IMG/VR virus record: IMGVR_UViG_3300009149_000291
Span: 1 to 23,508 of that record
Strand: one strand, 5' to 3'
DNA: 23,508 nt
From: a virus
Below, one piece after another: positions 1-7,114 of this stretch. Every line of letters starts with the position of its first letter. Within the stretch, counting starts at the first letter, position 1. The position numbers and the translations under genes are program-made. The notes under the pieces were generated by a model. That model did not search any database. It had not been told where the DNA came from and was given only the letters and a program-made list of their open reading frames with translations.

Positions 1-769
1 CTCTTTGTGGCACATCAGGTACAATATACCCATACATATTAATGTCAAAGCTAGACTTAACTACTCTTTCACTACCTTCACTTAATTCTACTGCAGTAGT
101 AAACGAATCAATTCCGGCTTTAAACTTAAATCTTTCAGGGTTACCCCAGTACGAATCAGCAGCATAGTTTATTGCTTCTACTATCTTATTCATCTGTTCA
201 ACATAATATGTGTATATTACGCAACTATAGGTTATATTAACATAGTCAGGTACAGTTATACCATAGAGTTGTTTTTCTGGAATTCGGTTGTTTAGTAAGT
301 TGAATTTATCGTAAGCATTTCTAGTAGTGTATTTACTTTGAAAGTAGTAGTAGTTAAGTGGGTGGTTAGCATCTAATTTGTTAGTAAGTTTAACACGACT
401 TATACTATCTCTTTTAAACATTAAGATAGGAGCCATGATTTTACCATTTTTATCTCTGTAAAATCCATCTTTTTGGACTGACTTCCATCTTTCAGAATTT
501 CCATAAATTATAGGTACATTAATACGTTGACCATTTTGTATTACATAAGGTTTTATAACCTCATTGAAGTAATACATAATAGACTCATCAACATCTTTAA
601 TACTTACTGTTAAGGGTTTTGTAGTATCATCTCTAAAAGAAGTTTTCTTACCTCTATTTAATTCTTCAGTAGTATTTGGGTTACCTCTTGAAGCATCATA
701 GGGATCAATAAGAGAATTACTTATCTCTTTTTGTGTTTTTGGTATTGGTTTTCTTCCTTTAGTTGCCAT
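1..769 (-). CDS. gp15: gp15-like tail completion / proximal sheath protein (3' end outside window)
   Basis: The frame stays open from an ATG at 769 to the window edge, so about 256 residues are visible and the C-terminus is missing. The start overlaps the stop of the gp14-like gene as TAATG, which fixes it. Visible features match T4 gp15, the hexameric tail terminator that caps the tail tube and sheath: an N-terminal segment with QRINVPIIYG (gp15 has a similar RVPITY segment), then IMAPILMFKRDSISR, then a segment reading ITYSCVIYTYYVEQMNKIVE, then a late INMYGYIVP stretch. In T4 the corresponding region reads YELSIFTRYEDDMFQIVE. The position directly after gp13- and gp14-like genes agrees with T4 order. 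The assignment is by remembered motif resemblance and gene order, not alignment. Confidence 0.7.
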   Translation of the reverse strand, partial: MATKGRKPIPKTQKEISNSLIDPYDASRGNPNTTEELNRGKKTSFRDDTTKPLTVSIKDVDESIMYYFNEVIKPYVIQNGQRINVPIIYGNSERWKSVQKDGFYRDKNGKIMAPILMFKRDSISRVKLTNKLDANHPLNYYYFQSKYTTRNAYDKFNLLNNRIPEKQLYGITVPDYVNITYSCVIYTYYVEQMNKIVEAINYAADSYWGNPERFKFKAGIDSFTTAVELSEGSERVVKSSFDINMYGYIVPDVPQR

Positions 770-1278
770 TATAATCTTTCTTTAGTTATTCCAACTTTAT
801 CTGCTGGTATTACGTGAGTGTTACATATAATTGATACACTATATCCAAATTGATCTAATCCTGGGTTTAATGGGTTAGTTTCATAAGGATAATCAGGATT
901 CTTACCTACAAAGTATTGGTTAGCATTTGTATCATGAACTTCATAGTATGAGTCATAGTACATAATAATATCTCCTACCTCAGGTACTACACTAGCATCT
1001 ACTAAGTCATCTCTTAAAAACATAAAAGTAGTATTCCAAGCAAAGTCAGGACCAAAGTCAGTTTGTGGTTGGGTTTGATTATCTCTTTCTACTCTACAAT
1101 TTAAAAGTACAGGCTCAGCAAACATATAACCTTCAGGAGACTCTCCATAGAGATTAGTGAAGGTTTCTTGAATTTTAATTTTATAATACGCAATTTGTTG
1201 GGTAACAATACCCCCTAACAACTCTCGGTTGATGTGTCTAAAAACACTAATATCTCTTTGTCCTCCAAAAAGACTCAT
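769..1278 (-). CDS. gp14: gp14-like neck protein
   Basis: 169 aa. It begins with MSLFGGQRDISVF and has a conserved C-terminal half: VPEVGDIIMYY, then YYEVHD, then GKNPDYPYETNPLNPGL, then FGYSVSIICNTHVIPADKVGI. T4 gp14 has a comparable GD-[LI]-I-Y ... [YF]E[IV] segment followed by a GxNxxxK region. With gp13, gp14 closes the filled head and joins it to the tail. It is shorter than T4 gp14 (about 256 aa). The start overlaps the preceding 45-aa ORF by four bases (ATGA) and the stop overlaps the next gene as TAATG, so it is translated inside a coupled chain. Family assignment is moderate: motif resemblance plus position between gp13- and gp15-like genes. Confidence 0.62.
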   Translation of the reverse strand: MSLFGGQRDISVFRHINRELLGGIVTQQIAYYKIKIQETFTNLYGESPEGYMFAEPVLLNCRVERDNQTQPQTDFGPDFAWNTTFMFLRDDLVDASVVPEVGDIIMYYDSYYEVHDTNANQYFVGKNPDYPYETNPLNPGLDQFGYSVSIICNTHVIPADKVGITKERL

Positions 1279-1412
1279 AATTTTTCTTCTTTAAATTTCC
1301 AATTAAAACCTCCTGCTGATTTAACTTTACCATGACAGCAACTATTTATATTAGTAGATTGTCCTATATAAATTCTCCCATTAGGGTTTGTTATTTTGTA
1401 AATTCCTATCAT
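1275..1412 (-). CDS. 45-aa GIY-YIG / NUMOD1 mini-ORF, probable homing endonuclease relic
   Basis: A small ORF tightly inserted between the gp13- and gp14-like genes. It starts one base after the gp13 stop (TAATATG) and its TGA overlaps the gp14 ATG (ATGA). Residues 3-17 hold a full GIY-x10-YIG core (GIYKITNP ... IYIG), the N-terminal strand pair of GIY-YIG nucleases. Residues 28-40 read GKVKSAGGFNWKF, like the NUMOD1 DNA-binding helix found at the C-terminus of phage homing endonucleases. Everything between, including the catalytic Arg and Glu regions, is absent, so it should have no nuclease activity. The simplest reading is a large in-frame internal deletion of a free-standing endonuclease that left the coupling signals intact. 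It could also be a functional DNA-binding micropeptide. Confidence 0.7.
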   Translation of the reverse strand: MIGIYKITNPNGRIYIGQSTNINSCCHGKVKSAGGFNWKFKEEKL

Positions 1413-1413
1413 A

Positions 1414-2562
1414 TTATCCTACATAAATTGGGTAAGGTACTTTAGCTAACTCCTTTTGCACGTTGTCTCCTTCATTTGCTCTCTTTTCTAAAAGTTTACT
1501 TCTAGAAGTTTCATCTAAGTATCCTCTTAATCTTTCTAATAAAGCTGCTTTTTCAGTTCTTGCATCTGAAATTAAATCAGCATGGTTAAGAGTTATATCA
1601 GCATTAGGAATAGGTACTGTGGTGTATTTACCTCTAACATATCCTAACATTTCCTTACTTAAAGCTAATGTGTACTCAAATATCCACTGTCTACCAATAG
1701 AATTAATTAATGCATATGTTGGGTTATTGTAAGGAATATTAGAAACATTAGTTGCAACTCCATTATACACACTTCCACTAGCAAATGGGTTATTTCTATC
1801 TGACTTTAAAATATAATCAAAGTATAAAGTGTAATTTTTAGTTGGAATTGGGAAAATTCTTAACTGGTTATTTATAAGTTCAAATGAGTAATTTGATTTT
1901 CTAATAGTATCATTAAACTCAATGGCTTGAATTTTCTGTAAATCATAATTAATTGGCATTAGTAAGAAATTAATACCAGGGGAGTAACTACCAAATCCAA
2001 ATGAATCCATTAATCCTTGAGCATCAGTACCTGTACCTGCATATGGATCGAAGTATCTTACAATAGGTGGATCTTCTCTGTAGAATACTCTTCTAACTTC
2101 TAAATCTCCAGAAGCAATACTTTGAGAAGTAGCCCATGCATTTAAATCATAAGTTTGAGTATTAACAGACATAGAAATTTCTCCTCTTCTCCAAGTAACA
2201 TTTCCCCCAACACCTGCTTCTGTCCCATACTCTTGAGACATTCTTATAATAGTACTTAAATTAGGTCTAATAAGTTGGTTGTTCACAGCTGAACCTGTGT
2301 CCATACCCTCTAGAGTTAAGTAATTTTCTGAGAGTTGGAAAGCATAAACTTCATTTCCATATGTAGTGATAGCTTCTTCAAATGCTGTGTAGAAGTTTAT
2401 ATCTTGTAATTCAATCTCCATTAGAGGATATCCTAATCTTCTAGCACAGAAGACAGATACCTTACCAGCATCATTCTGAAATTGAGCATCATAATCATAG
2501 AAACCGAAAGGAGTTTCTCCTGGTTCAAATGAGGAAGATCCGGGCCAAATAGGTACGTTCAT
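1414..2562 (-). CDS. gp13: gp13-like neck protein
   Basis: 382 aa, beginning MNVPIWPGSSSF. Early residues (about 36-85) include FCARRLGYPLMEIELQDINFY, here noted only as a motif area, and FEEAITTYGNEVYAFQLSENY, a helix pattern of head-tail adaptor or neck proteins. The middle is rich in Tyr, Asn and Pro as expected for a beta-rich virion protein. The C-terminal third has helix-forming SDARTEKAALLERLRGYLDE. The neighbours are gp14- and gp15-like genes, which in T4 follow gp13. It is longer than T4 gp13 (about 309 aa). A 9-nt gap separates it from the upstream 143-aa gene, and no promoter-like motif lies in that gap, so it is probably co-transcribed. The call leans on gene order and partial motif resemblance. 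Confidence 0.58.
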   Translation of the reverse strand: MNVPIWPGSSSFEPGETPFGFYDYDAQFQNDAGKVSVFCARRLGYPLMEIELQDINFYTAFEEAITTYGNEVYAFQLSENYLTLEGMDTGSAVNNQLIRPNLSTIIRMSQEYGTEAGVGGNVTWRRGEISMSVNTQTYDLNAWATSQSIASGDLEVRRVFYREDPPIVRYFDPYAGTGTDAQGLMDSFGFGSYSPGINFLLMPINYDLQKIQAIEFNDTIRKSNYSFELINNQLRIFPIPTKNYTLYFDYILKSDRNNPFASGSVYNGVATNVSNIPYNNPTYALINSIGRQWIFEYTLALSKEMLGYVRGKYTTVPIPNADITLNHADLISDARTEKAALLERLRGYLDETSRSKLLEKRANEGDNVQKELAKVPYPIYVG

Positions 2563-2571
2563 AGTTTGTTA

Positions 2572-3003
2572 TTAAGTAGTAGCAATAAAATATTCAACTT
2601 TAGCAGAACTTCCTGATGGTTCAAGTTTTAAATCTACAATATTATCATATCCTATTAAAGGATTAGCTCCTACACTTCCAGTTATCTCACTAGTAGAAAG
2701 CATAAAAGATCCACCAGCTGCTATTGAGAAGTTCATATTTTCAGTTGAAGAAGATACTCGTAAATTAACAGGAACTGAGGTAGAATGATTTGTAATTCTA
2801 GCATATTTTAAACTACTTGTTACAAATTGACCTGCCCCATTAGTATCCCCTAATGAAAATATTGTAATTTCTGATCCAGAGGGGATATTAAATATCCTAT
2901 TATCAGAATAAATTATATCTGAAATTGTTAAATTATAGTCGGTTCCTCTTTCTGTACCTTCAAGGTTTACTCTTTCTCTAATAAGAAGTGTGAAGTCTGC
3001 CAT
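2572..3003 (-). CDS. unknown beta-rich, probable virion-associated protein
   Basis: 143 aa with no family I can name. The sequence has short hydrophobic/polar alternation, many Ser, Thr, Asn and Gly, no Cys, no signal peptide and no membrane segment. That composition is typical of a beta-sandwich decoration or fibre-like virion protein, for example the segment SLKYARITNHSTSVPVNLRV. It sits between PhoH and the neck genes and has its own late-type motif (TATTTATA on the coding strand) 13 nt before the ATG. A head or neck decoration role is an inference from composition and context only. Confidence 0.55.
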   Translation of the reverse strand: MADFTLLIRERVNLEGTERGTDYNLTISDIIYSDNRIFNIPSGSEITIFSLGDTNGAGQFVTSSLKYARITNHSTSVPVNLRVSSSTENMNFSIAAGGSFMLSTSEITGSVGANPLIGYDNIVDLKLEPSGSSAKVEYFIATT

Positions 3004-3016
3004 GGCTATGTTTTAT

Positions 3017-3024
3017 TATAAATA
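3017..3024 (-). promoter_or_regulatory. late-class promoter-like motif (TAATATTTATAAT) before the 143-aa gene
   Basis: On the coding strand the gap reads TTTAATATTTATAATAAAAC and the core TATTTATA ends 13 nt before the ATG. The same core recurs upstream of six other genes here. Confidence 0.5.
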
Positions 3025-3029
3025 TTAAA

Positions 3030-3695
3030 TCATTCATAACCTTTCAACAACTCAAAAATCTCATTTAAAGCTTCATGTCTGTGATTTTCTCTTAAAATAA
3101 TTTTATTAACAAACTGTGATTTATCTAACTTTGCTACTTCATGAATAGCAGAGTTATTTTTATATTTTAAGTCAATTTGTTGGCTATCTCCTGTAAAGAT
3201 CATAAATGAACCTTTCCCTAATCTTCCTAAACACATTTGAAGTTGCTGTTTAGTTAGGTTTTGAAACTCATCTACAATACAAATAGCATTTTCAAATGTC
3301 CTACCCCTAAAGTGAGTTAAGGAAACCAACTCAATGTTTTCTTCACTCTCCATTTTAGTTAGAATATCAGGTTTATTATACACTTTACGCATATTAGATC
3401 TGATAGGTACTAGCCATGGTTCTAACTTTTCTTCTAATGAACCTGGTAAGAAACCATTGTCTTCATTGGAAACTGTTGGGCGTGTTATGACAATTTTGTT
3501 GATTTGCCTTTTAAAAAACATATCAAGGGCAACTTGTACCGCCAATAATGTTTTACCACTTCCCGCCTTTCCTATCACAAAGTTGAATGGTCTTTGATAG
3601 ATTAGCTCTTTTGCTAATTTTTGTTCCCCATTCAACGTTATTGAAAACTTAATATTTCCCTTTGGCGGAACTTTCTCAATATTCTGCTTAGTCAT
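3030..3695 (-). CDS. phoH: PhoH-like P-loop ATPase
   Basis: 221 aa single-domain PhoH. The Walker A motif is GKAGSGKT at about residues 42-49. The ITRPTV and LPGSLEEKL segments follow, typical of PhoH. Walker B is CIVDEFQN and sensor-like motifs are IFTGDSQQIDL and LRENHRH. PhoH is a cytoplasmic ATPase related to helicase superfamily I; it is widespread in marine phages, and its role in infection is not settled. The gene lies between the decarboxylase-like gene and the neck genes, with its own late-class motif in the 23-nt gap upstream. This suggests expression with the virion genes rather than with replication genes. Length and motifs are complete, and the family assignment is secure. Confidence 0.93.
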   Translation of the reverse strand: MTKQNIEKVPPKGNIKFSITLNGEQKLAKELIYQRPFNFVIGKAGSGKTLLAVQVALDMFFKRQINKIVITRPTVSNEDNGFLPGSLEEKLEPWLVPIRSNMRKVYNKPDILTKMESEENIELVSLTHFRGRTFENAICIVDEFQNLTKQQLQMCLGRLGKGSFMIFTGDSQQIDLKYKNNSAIHEVAKLDKSQFVNKIILRENHRHEALNEIFELLKGYE

Positions 3696-3710
3696 AAAAC
3701 TACGTTTGTT

Positions 3711-3718
3711 TATAAATA
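3711..3718 (-). promoter_or_regulatory. late-class promoter-like motif before phoH
   Basis: The coding strand reads TTAATATTTATAAAC. The core TATTTATA ends 15 nt before the phoH ATG, and the motif starts right after the stop of the upstream gene. Confidence 0.5.
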
Positions 3719-4438
3719 TTAACGAAAGTTAATTTTCACAAGCTTATCCAATCCAGCCTCAACATGCATTTCATCATCTAGTAATACTTCAAAGTCAAAT
3801 CTTGGATCTAGTGGTAATACTAAGTCTACTTGAGAACCCCATCTTATTAAACTAAACCTTTCATTTTGACACATTGGTTCTTTCTGGAAGTTAACAAAGT
3901 GGGCTATAACATTTACATCTTCATCTGCGATTTGGACTAGATGGTACTTATAATCTAACTTAGCAGAGTATATAGTATTTCTCATTCTTTGATTATACTT
4001 AAGATACTCCATATTGTTAGGATTAATAGCCATATCTAGAATGTCTTTTTCCGTTGCTAACATTGGTCTATTCATAGACTCTATAGGATCTAACGGTTTA
4101 TATGAAAGAGTACCTGCATATGGTATACGGTTTATATGAACGTCATAAAATGACATAAATATACCAATTACTAGAGATGGTTGATTGTATTCTTTATCCT
4201 GTAGTACATCTTGTAAAGTGTAGTTTACACCTTTGATTTCAATAATAGGATCATTTGCATCTTCTACAAACTTTTGATAGAGAATAGTTCCATCTGCTGG
4301 GGAGTAGAAGTGTTGATAATCTATAAAGTTAGGACGAATAGGATCTCTAAAGAAGAAAGTATTTGATAACTCACCTACAGGTAATTTAGCTAACTCTTCT
4401 ACATCTGATTCTAGCCAATCTTCTAATGTTTTAGCCAT
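3719..4438 (-). CDS. psd: phosphatidylserine decarboxylase-like pyruvoyl enzyme
   Basis: 239 aa with the full motif order of short, soluble-type phosphatidylserine/archaetidylserine decarboxylases. SPADG (46-50) carries the Asp of the Asp-His-Ser autocleavage triad. KGVNYTLQDVL (69-79) is the conserved KG..Y.L..LL segment. DVHINRIPYAG (99-109) supplies His101. NERFSLIRWGSQVDLVLP (192-209) holds the Gly201-Ser202 site at which such proenzymes self-cleave to give a beta chain and an alpha chain with an N-terminal pyruvoyl group. Known members convert phosphatidylserine to phosphatidylethanolamine at the inner membrane. No membrane segment is visible. The ATG overlaps the stop of the amidinotransferase-like gene (TAATG), so the two are coupled. 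The substrate in the phage context is unknown; a free amino acid or a protein is possible. Confidence 0.85.
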   Translation of the reverse strand: MAKTLEDWLESDVEELAKLPVGELSNTFFFRDPIRPNFIDYQHFYSPADGTILYQKFVEDANDPIIEIKGVNYTLQDVLQDKEYNQPSLVIGIFMSFYDVHINRIPYAGTLSYKPLDPIESMNRPMLATEKDILDMAINPNNMEYLKYNQRMRNTIYSAKLDYKYHLVQIADEDVNVIAHFVNFQKEPMCQNERFSLIRWGSQVDLVLPLDPRFDFEVLLDDEMHVEAGLDKLVKINFR

Positions 4439-5352
4439 TACAGTAAAGTTTTATTTTGATCAACATAATTAAGATGCATTACCATACAAGATAGAAGAGC
4501 ACCTGACTTCATATACTCTGAGAGATTAAAGATTACAGGTTCTAAACCTTCATTAGAGCAAATTTTTTCTAGAGTATTAATTTTATTTCTTTCTAAATCA
4601 TAATTTTCATCTTTTATAGAAAGTTCAGATATATTAGAAGCACATAAAATCATGTTACCCATTCTTACAGAGTTAGTAATACCTCCAAAAGCATCACCTT
4701 CATTTATATCTATAACCCCAGTATGTTTTTCTATTTCAGCTATCTCTGAAGGGTCGAACATTTCGGTGCAAACTAGAGTTTTGTTTTTAGTTAACGGGAA
4801 AATTGAACAATCTAAGTGGTAGAGATAGTCTTCAACCATTTCTACTTTAATAATATTCATGTCAAAATTTTCTTCCATCCACTCATATGCTTCATACTCT
4901 GAGCGAATACCATACCCACCAATGTAAACATTATCATGTAAGTATTTAAGATCTGCTTCTCCTTCCCATTTATGAGGACACATATGAGTCTCATAATTCA
5001 TCATTTGGAAAAATGGTTTTCCTACTTTTTCCTCACCTCTTCTAGGTTCTGAGGTGAAGTTAGATAAGATAATATTATTTGAGTCTTTAATGTGAGGTAA
5101 GTAGATTCCTAAGTTAGCTACATAAACCAAATCTTGATACTCACCATAAGAAGGTAAAGTATACACTAATGAATCTCCTGCCATGAAATTATAGAGATCC
5201 ATAAACTGTCTGTAAGCTTTAGGTTTGTTAACTTTTAAATCTTCTTCTGATAACTCTTCCATCCATACATTATTTGGATTAGAAGTATCCAGCGAGAAAG
5301 GAAAATTCATTACAAAAGCTGGAAAAGGTAACTGTGATGGGGTTTCTTTCAT
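4438..5352 (-). CDS. amidinotransferase / dimethylargininase-like pentein-fold enzyme
   Basis: 304 aa with the guanidine-group-modifying (pentein) signature. QDLVYVANLGIYLP (73-86) is the first conserved strand pair. FTSEPRRGEE (99-108) resembles the PERRGE segment. EGEAD (130-134) corresponds to the EGxGD motif. YHLDC (178-182) gives catalytic His179. SGALLSCMVMHL (283-294) places the nucleophile Cys289 in the usual C-terminal position. Known relatives (dimethylarginine dimethylaminohydrolase, glycine and inosamine amidinotransferases, arginine and agmatine deiminases) form a covalent amidino-Cys intermediate. All catalytic elements seem intact, so it is probably active. The exact reaction cannot be read from the sequence. 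A late-class motif lies 27 nt upstream, just beyond the capsid terminator, and the stop overlaps the start of the decarboxylase-like gene. Confidence 0.82.
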   Translation of the reverse strand: MKETPSQLPFPAFVMNFPFSLDTSNPNNVWMEELSEEDLKVNKPKAYRQFMDLYNFMAGDSLVYTLPSYGEYQDLVYVANLGIYLPHIKDSNNIILSNFTSEPRRGEEKVGKPFFQMMNYETHMCPHKWEGEADLKYLHDNVYIGGYGIRSEYEAYEWMEENFDMNIIKVEMVEDYLYHLDCSIFPLTKNKTLVCTEMFDPSEIAEIEKHTGVIDINEGDAFGGITNSVRMGNMILCASNISELSIKDENYDLERNKINTLEKICSNEGLEPVIFNLSEYMKSGALLSCMVMHLNYVDQNKTLL

Positions 5353-5379
5353 TTTTATTTAGTTATTTATTTAAACAAC

Positions 5380-5387
5380 TATAAATA
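5380..5387 (-). promoter_or_regulatory. late-class promoter-like motif before the amidinotransferase-like gene
   Basis: The coding strand reads AGTATATTTATAGTTG. The core TATTTATA ends 27 nt before the ATG and lies just downstream of the capsid terminator, where a new transcript would have to begin. Confidence 0.45.
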
Positions 5388-5407
5388 TACTAGTCCCTAC
5401 TAGGAAT

Positions 5408-5436
5408 AAAAAAGAGCCTAGATTTCTCTAGGCTCT
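5408..5436 (-). terminator. strong rho-independent terminator after the capsid gene
   Basis: On the coding strand there is a perfect 10-bp stem, AGAGCCTAGA / TCTAGGCTCT, closed by a GAAA tetraloop and followed directly by a run of T. It begins 24 nt after the capsid stop codon. Confidence 0.93.
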
Positions 5437-5459
5437 CTTTCTAAGACATTATCTCTCTA

Positions 5460-7100
5460 TTAAAGAGTATCAAGTCCTGCTACGTAAATCTTACCGTAGA
5501 ATTCTGGTCTTAACATCTTCTTAGCGTAACGAGTTAAGAGACCTTTTCTTGGAGTGAAGGTATCTGGATCGTATACAAGAGGAGTCATGATAAGAGGAAT
5601 GTACGGAGCAAATGCAGCACCAGCTTCAAGGTATTGTGTACCTTTAAGACCCATTAAGATTGTATTACCATTCATGTATGGGTTTTTGTAAACTTGATAT
5701 CTGCTGTTAAGCTGACCTACTTTCTGAACACCGAATGCATAAGACATCTCAGCGGCATCACCATTATTAGCTGAAGCAAATCCTGGGATTGACTCAAGGA
5801 TAGTTGCAACAGTTGGAGAACATACTAAGAAGTTAGCACCACCTCTAAGAGTTTTCTGGTGAATGATGTTAGATACTTTTTGGATTTTAGTACCTAAAGT
5901 TTGGAACCACTGACCTTGTGAGTTGTAGAAACCTAAGTCAGTAGCTACACCTGAAGAATTTAGAGATTGGTTGTTCTGAGCTGACCATCTTTCAGTTGTT
6001 AAAGCATCATTGATTAACATATCAAGAATTTCTAAATCAACTTCCATTGAAATGTACTCACTCATGATTGAAGTTAATTCTGCTTCAGCATCTAAGTTTT
6101 GGTAAGCATTAAGGTCTTGTGCGAACTCAGGAGTCCATACTGCCTTAAGCTTTTTAGTTTTAGCTACGATAGCTTCTGACTTAAGCTTAACGTTAATTTC
6201 TGGGATTGAAATTGTAGAGTTATTAGCATTAAGAGAAGTATTACCATCTTCAAAATCACCTCTTGCATTATCTACAGGAGCTAACTGGAATGAAGCAGTA
6301 ACATTTGAATAAGAACCCTGTTCAGCACCTAATGAACCTGTTAAAACAAAAGTCACAGTGTTACCACTTACTGAGGTAAATTCAGGTAAATTATTAGCTT
6401 CATTGAAATCAGAACCTGAAGCGATTAAGAAACCTCTAGCAGCTTTTAAATCAGCATTTGTTCCAGTAAAGTCAATAGCAAGGGTTTTGTATGAATTAGC
6501 TGCTGCTGAAGCTGAGTAATTTGAGTCAAAGTTAAAATTAGCCCATGATGCAGTTGCTACTGTAGCAGTAAAGTAAGATGAGGTGTTTTGAGTAGAGTAA
6601 GTAAATCTACCAGCTCCATATAAACCATCAGTTGGGTTACCTGTAGCATTAGTTACACCATAAGTAGATCCTGATCCAAATACATCACCACCTACAGGGA
6701 ATGGAGTGTTAACACCTCCTCTAGCCTTATCAGTACCATATTGGTAATCAAGGAAGAATACAAGACCTGAAGGAAGAGACATTGGTTGAACTGAAACGAA
6801 GTCTTTCGCTGCAATTTGACCAAATACCTTTCTTACAAGTGGAAGAGCTACACCAGCCCAATTCTCACCAGTTCCTACTGTAAATGAAGCACCTGCTGTA
6901 CCACCACCAGTTTGTGATGATTCTACTACTAATTGTTTTGCTTGATTTTCAAGCATCAGAGCCATATTGGATCTGTCGTTTTTGTTTAATCCTTCTAAGA
7001 GACCTGTCTTTTCCCACTTTTTCGCAAGTCTAACAGCATCAGACTGTACGTTTTTCCACTGGGCAGAGCTCTCAAGGAGAGTTTGTAATTGATTTGCCAT
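5460..7100 (-). CDS. gp23: major capsid protein (gp23-like)
   Basis: 546 aa, close to T4 gp23 (521 aa). A charged N-terminal helix (about 1-60) ends in QLVVE60, followed by a flexible SSQTGGGTAGASF stretch. This resembles the segment removed from gp23 by the prohead protease after a [LI]xE-type site. The mature part starts with GENWAGVALPLVRKVFGQIAAKDFVSVQPM, a hallmark of T4-type capsid proteins (long segment at about residues 78-107). The Ser/Thr/Ala-rich region at about 150-280 is an insertion or surface domain. The C-terminal part carries KTLRGGANFLVCSP, then TPLVYDPDTFTPR, as in other gp23 proteins. It follows the scaffold gene after 14 nt and is closed by a strong terminator. No Shine-Dalgarno sequence precedes this highly expressed gene; the upstream bases are A/T only. 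Confidence 0.93.
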   Translation of the reverse strand: MANQLQTLLESSAQWKNVQSDAVRLAKKWEKTGLLEGLNKNDRSNMALMLENQAKQLVVESSQTGGGTAGASFTVGTGENWAGVALPLVRKVFGQIAAKDFVSVQPMSLPSGLVFFLDYQYGTDKARGGVNTPFPVGGDVFGSGSTYGVTNATGNPTDGLYGAGRFTYSTQNTSSYFTATVATASWANFNFDSNYSASAAANSYKTLAIDFTGTNADLKAARGFLIASGSDFNEANNLPEFTSVSGNTVTFVLTGSLGAEQGSYSNVTASFQLAPVDNARGDFEDGNTSLNANNSTISIPEINVKLKSEAIVAKTKKLKAVWTPEFAQDLNAYQNLDAEAELTSIMSEYISMEVDLEILDMLINDALTTERWSAQNNQSLNSSGVATDLGFYNSQGQWFQTLGTKIQKVSNIIHQKTLRGGANFLVCSPTVATILESIPGFASANNGDAAEMSYAFGVQKVGQLNSRYQVYKNPYMNGNTILMGLKGTQYLEAGAAFAPYIPLIMTPLVYDPDTFTPRKGLLTRYAKKMLRPEFYGKIYVAGLDTL

Positions 7101-7114
7101 TTTTGTTAATTTAA

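Noticed and set aside
1463-1732. Plus-strand open frame opposite gp13
   Set aside because: It is antisense to a well-supported virion gene, has no recognisable domain and no plausible start region. The same applies to plus-strand frames at 3334-3597, 9798-10028, 16893-17078, 19619-19801 and 20744-20989.
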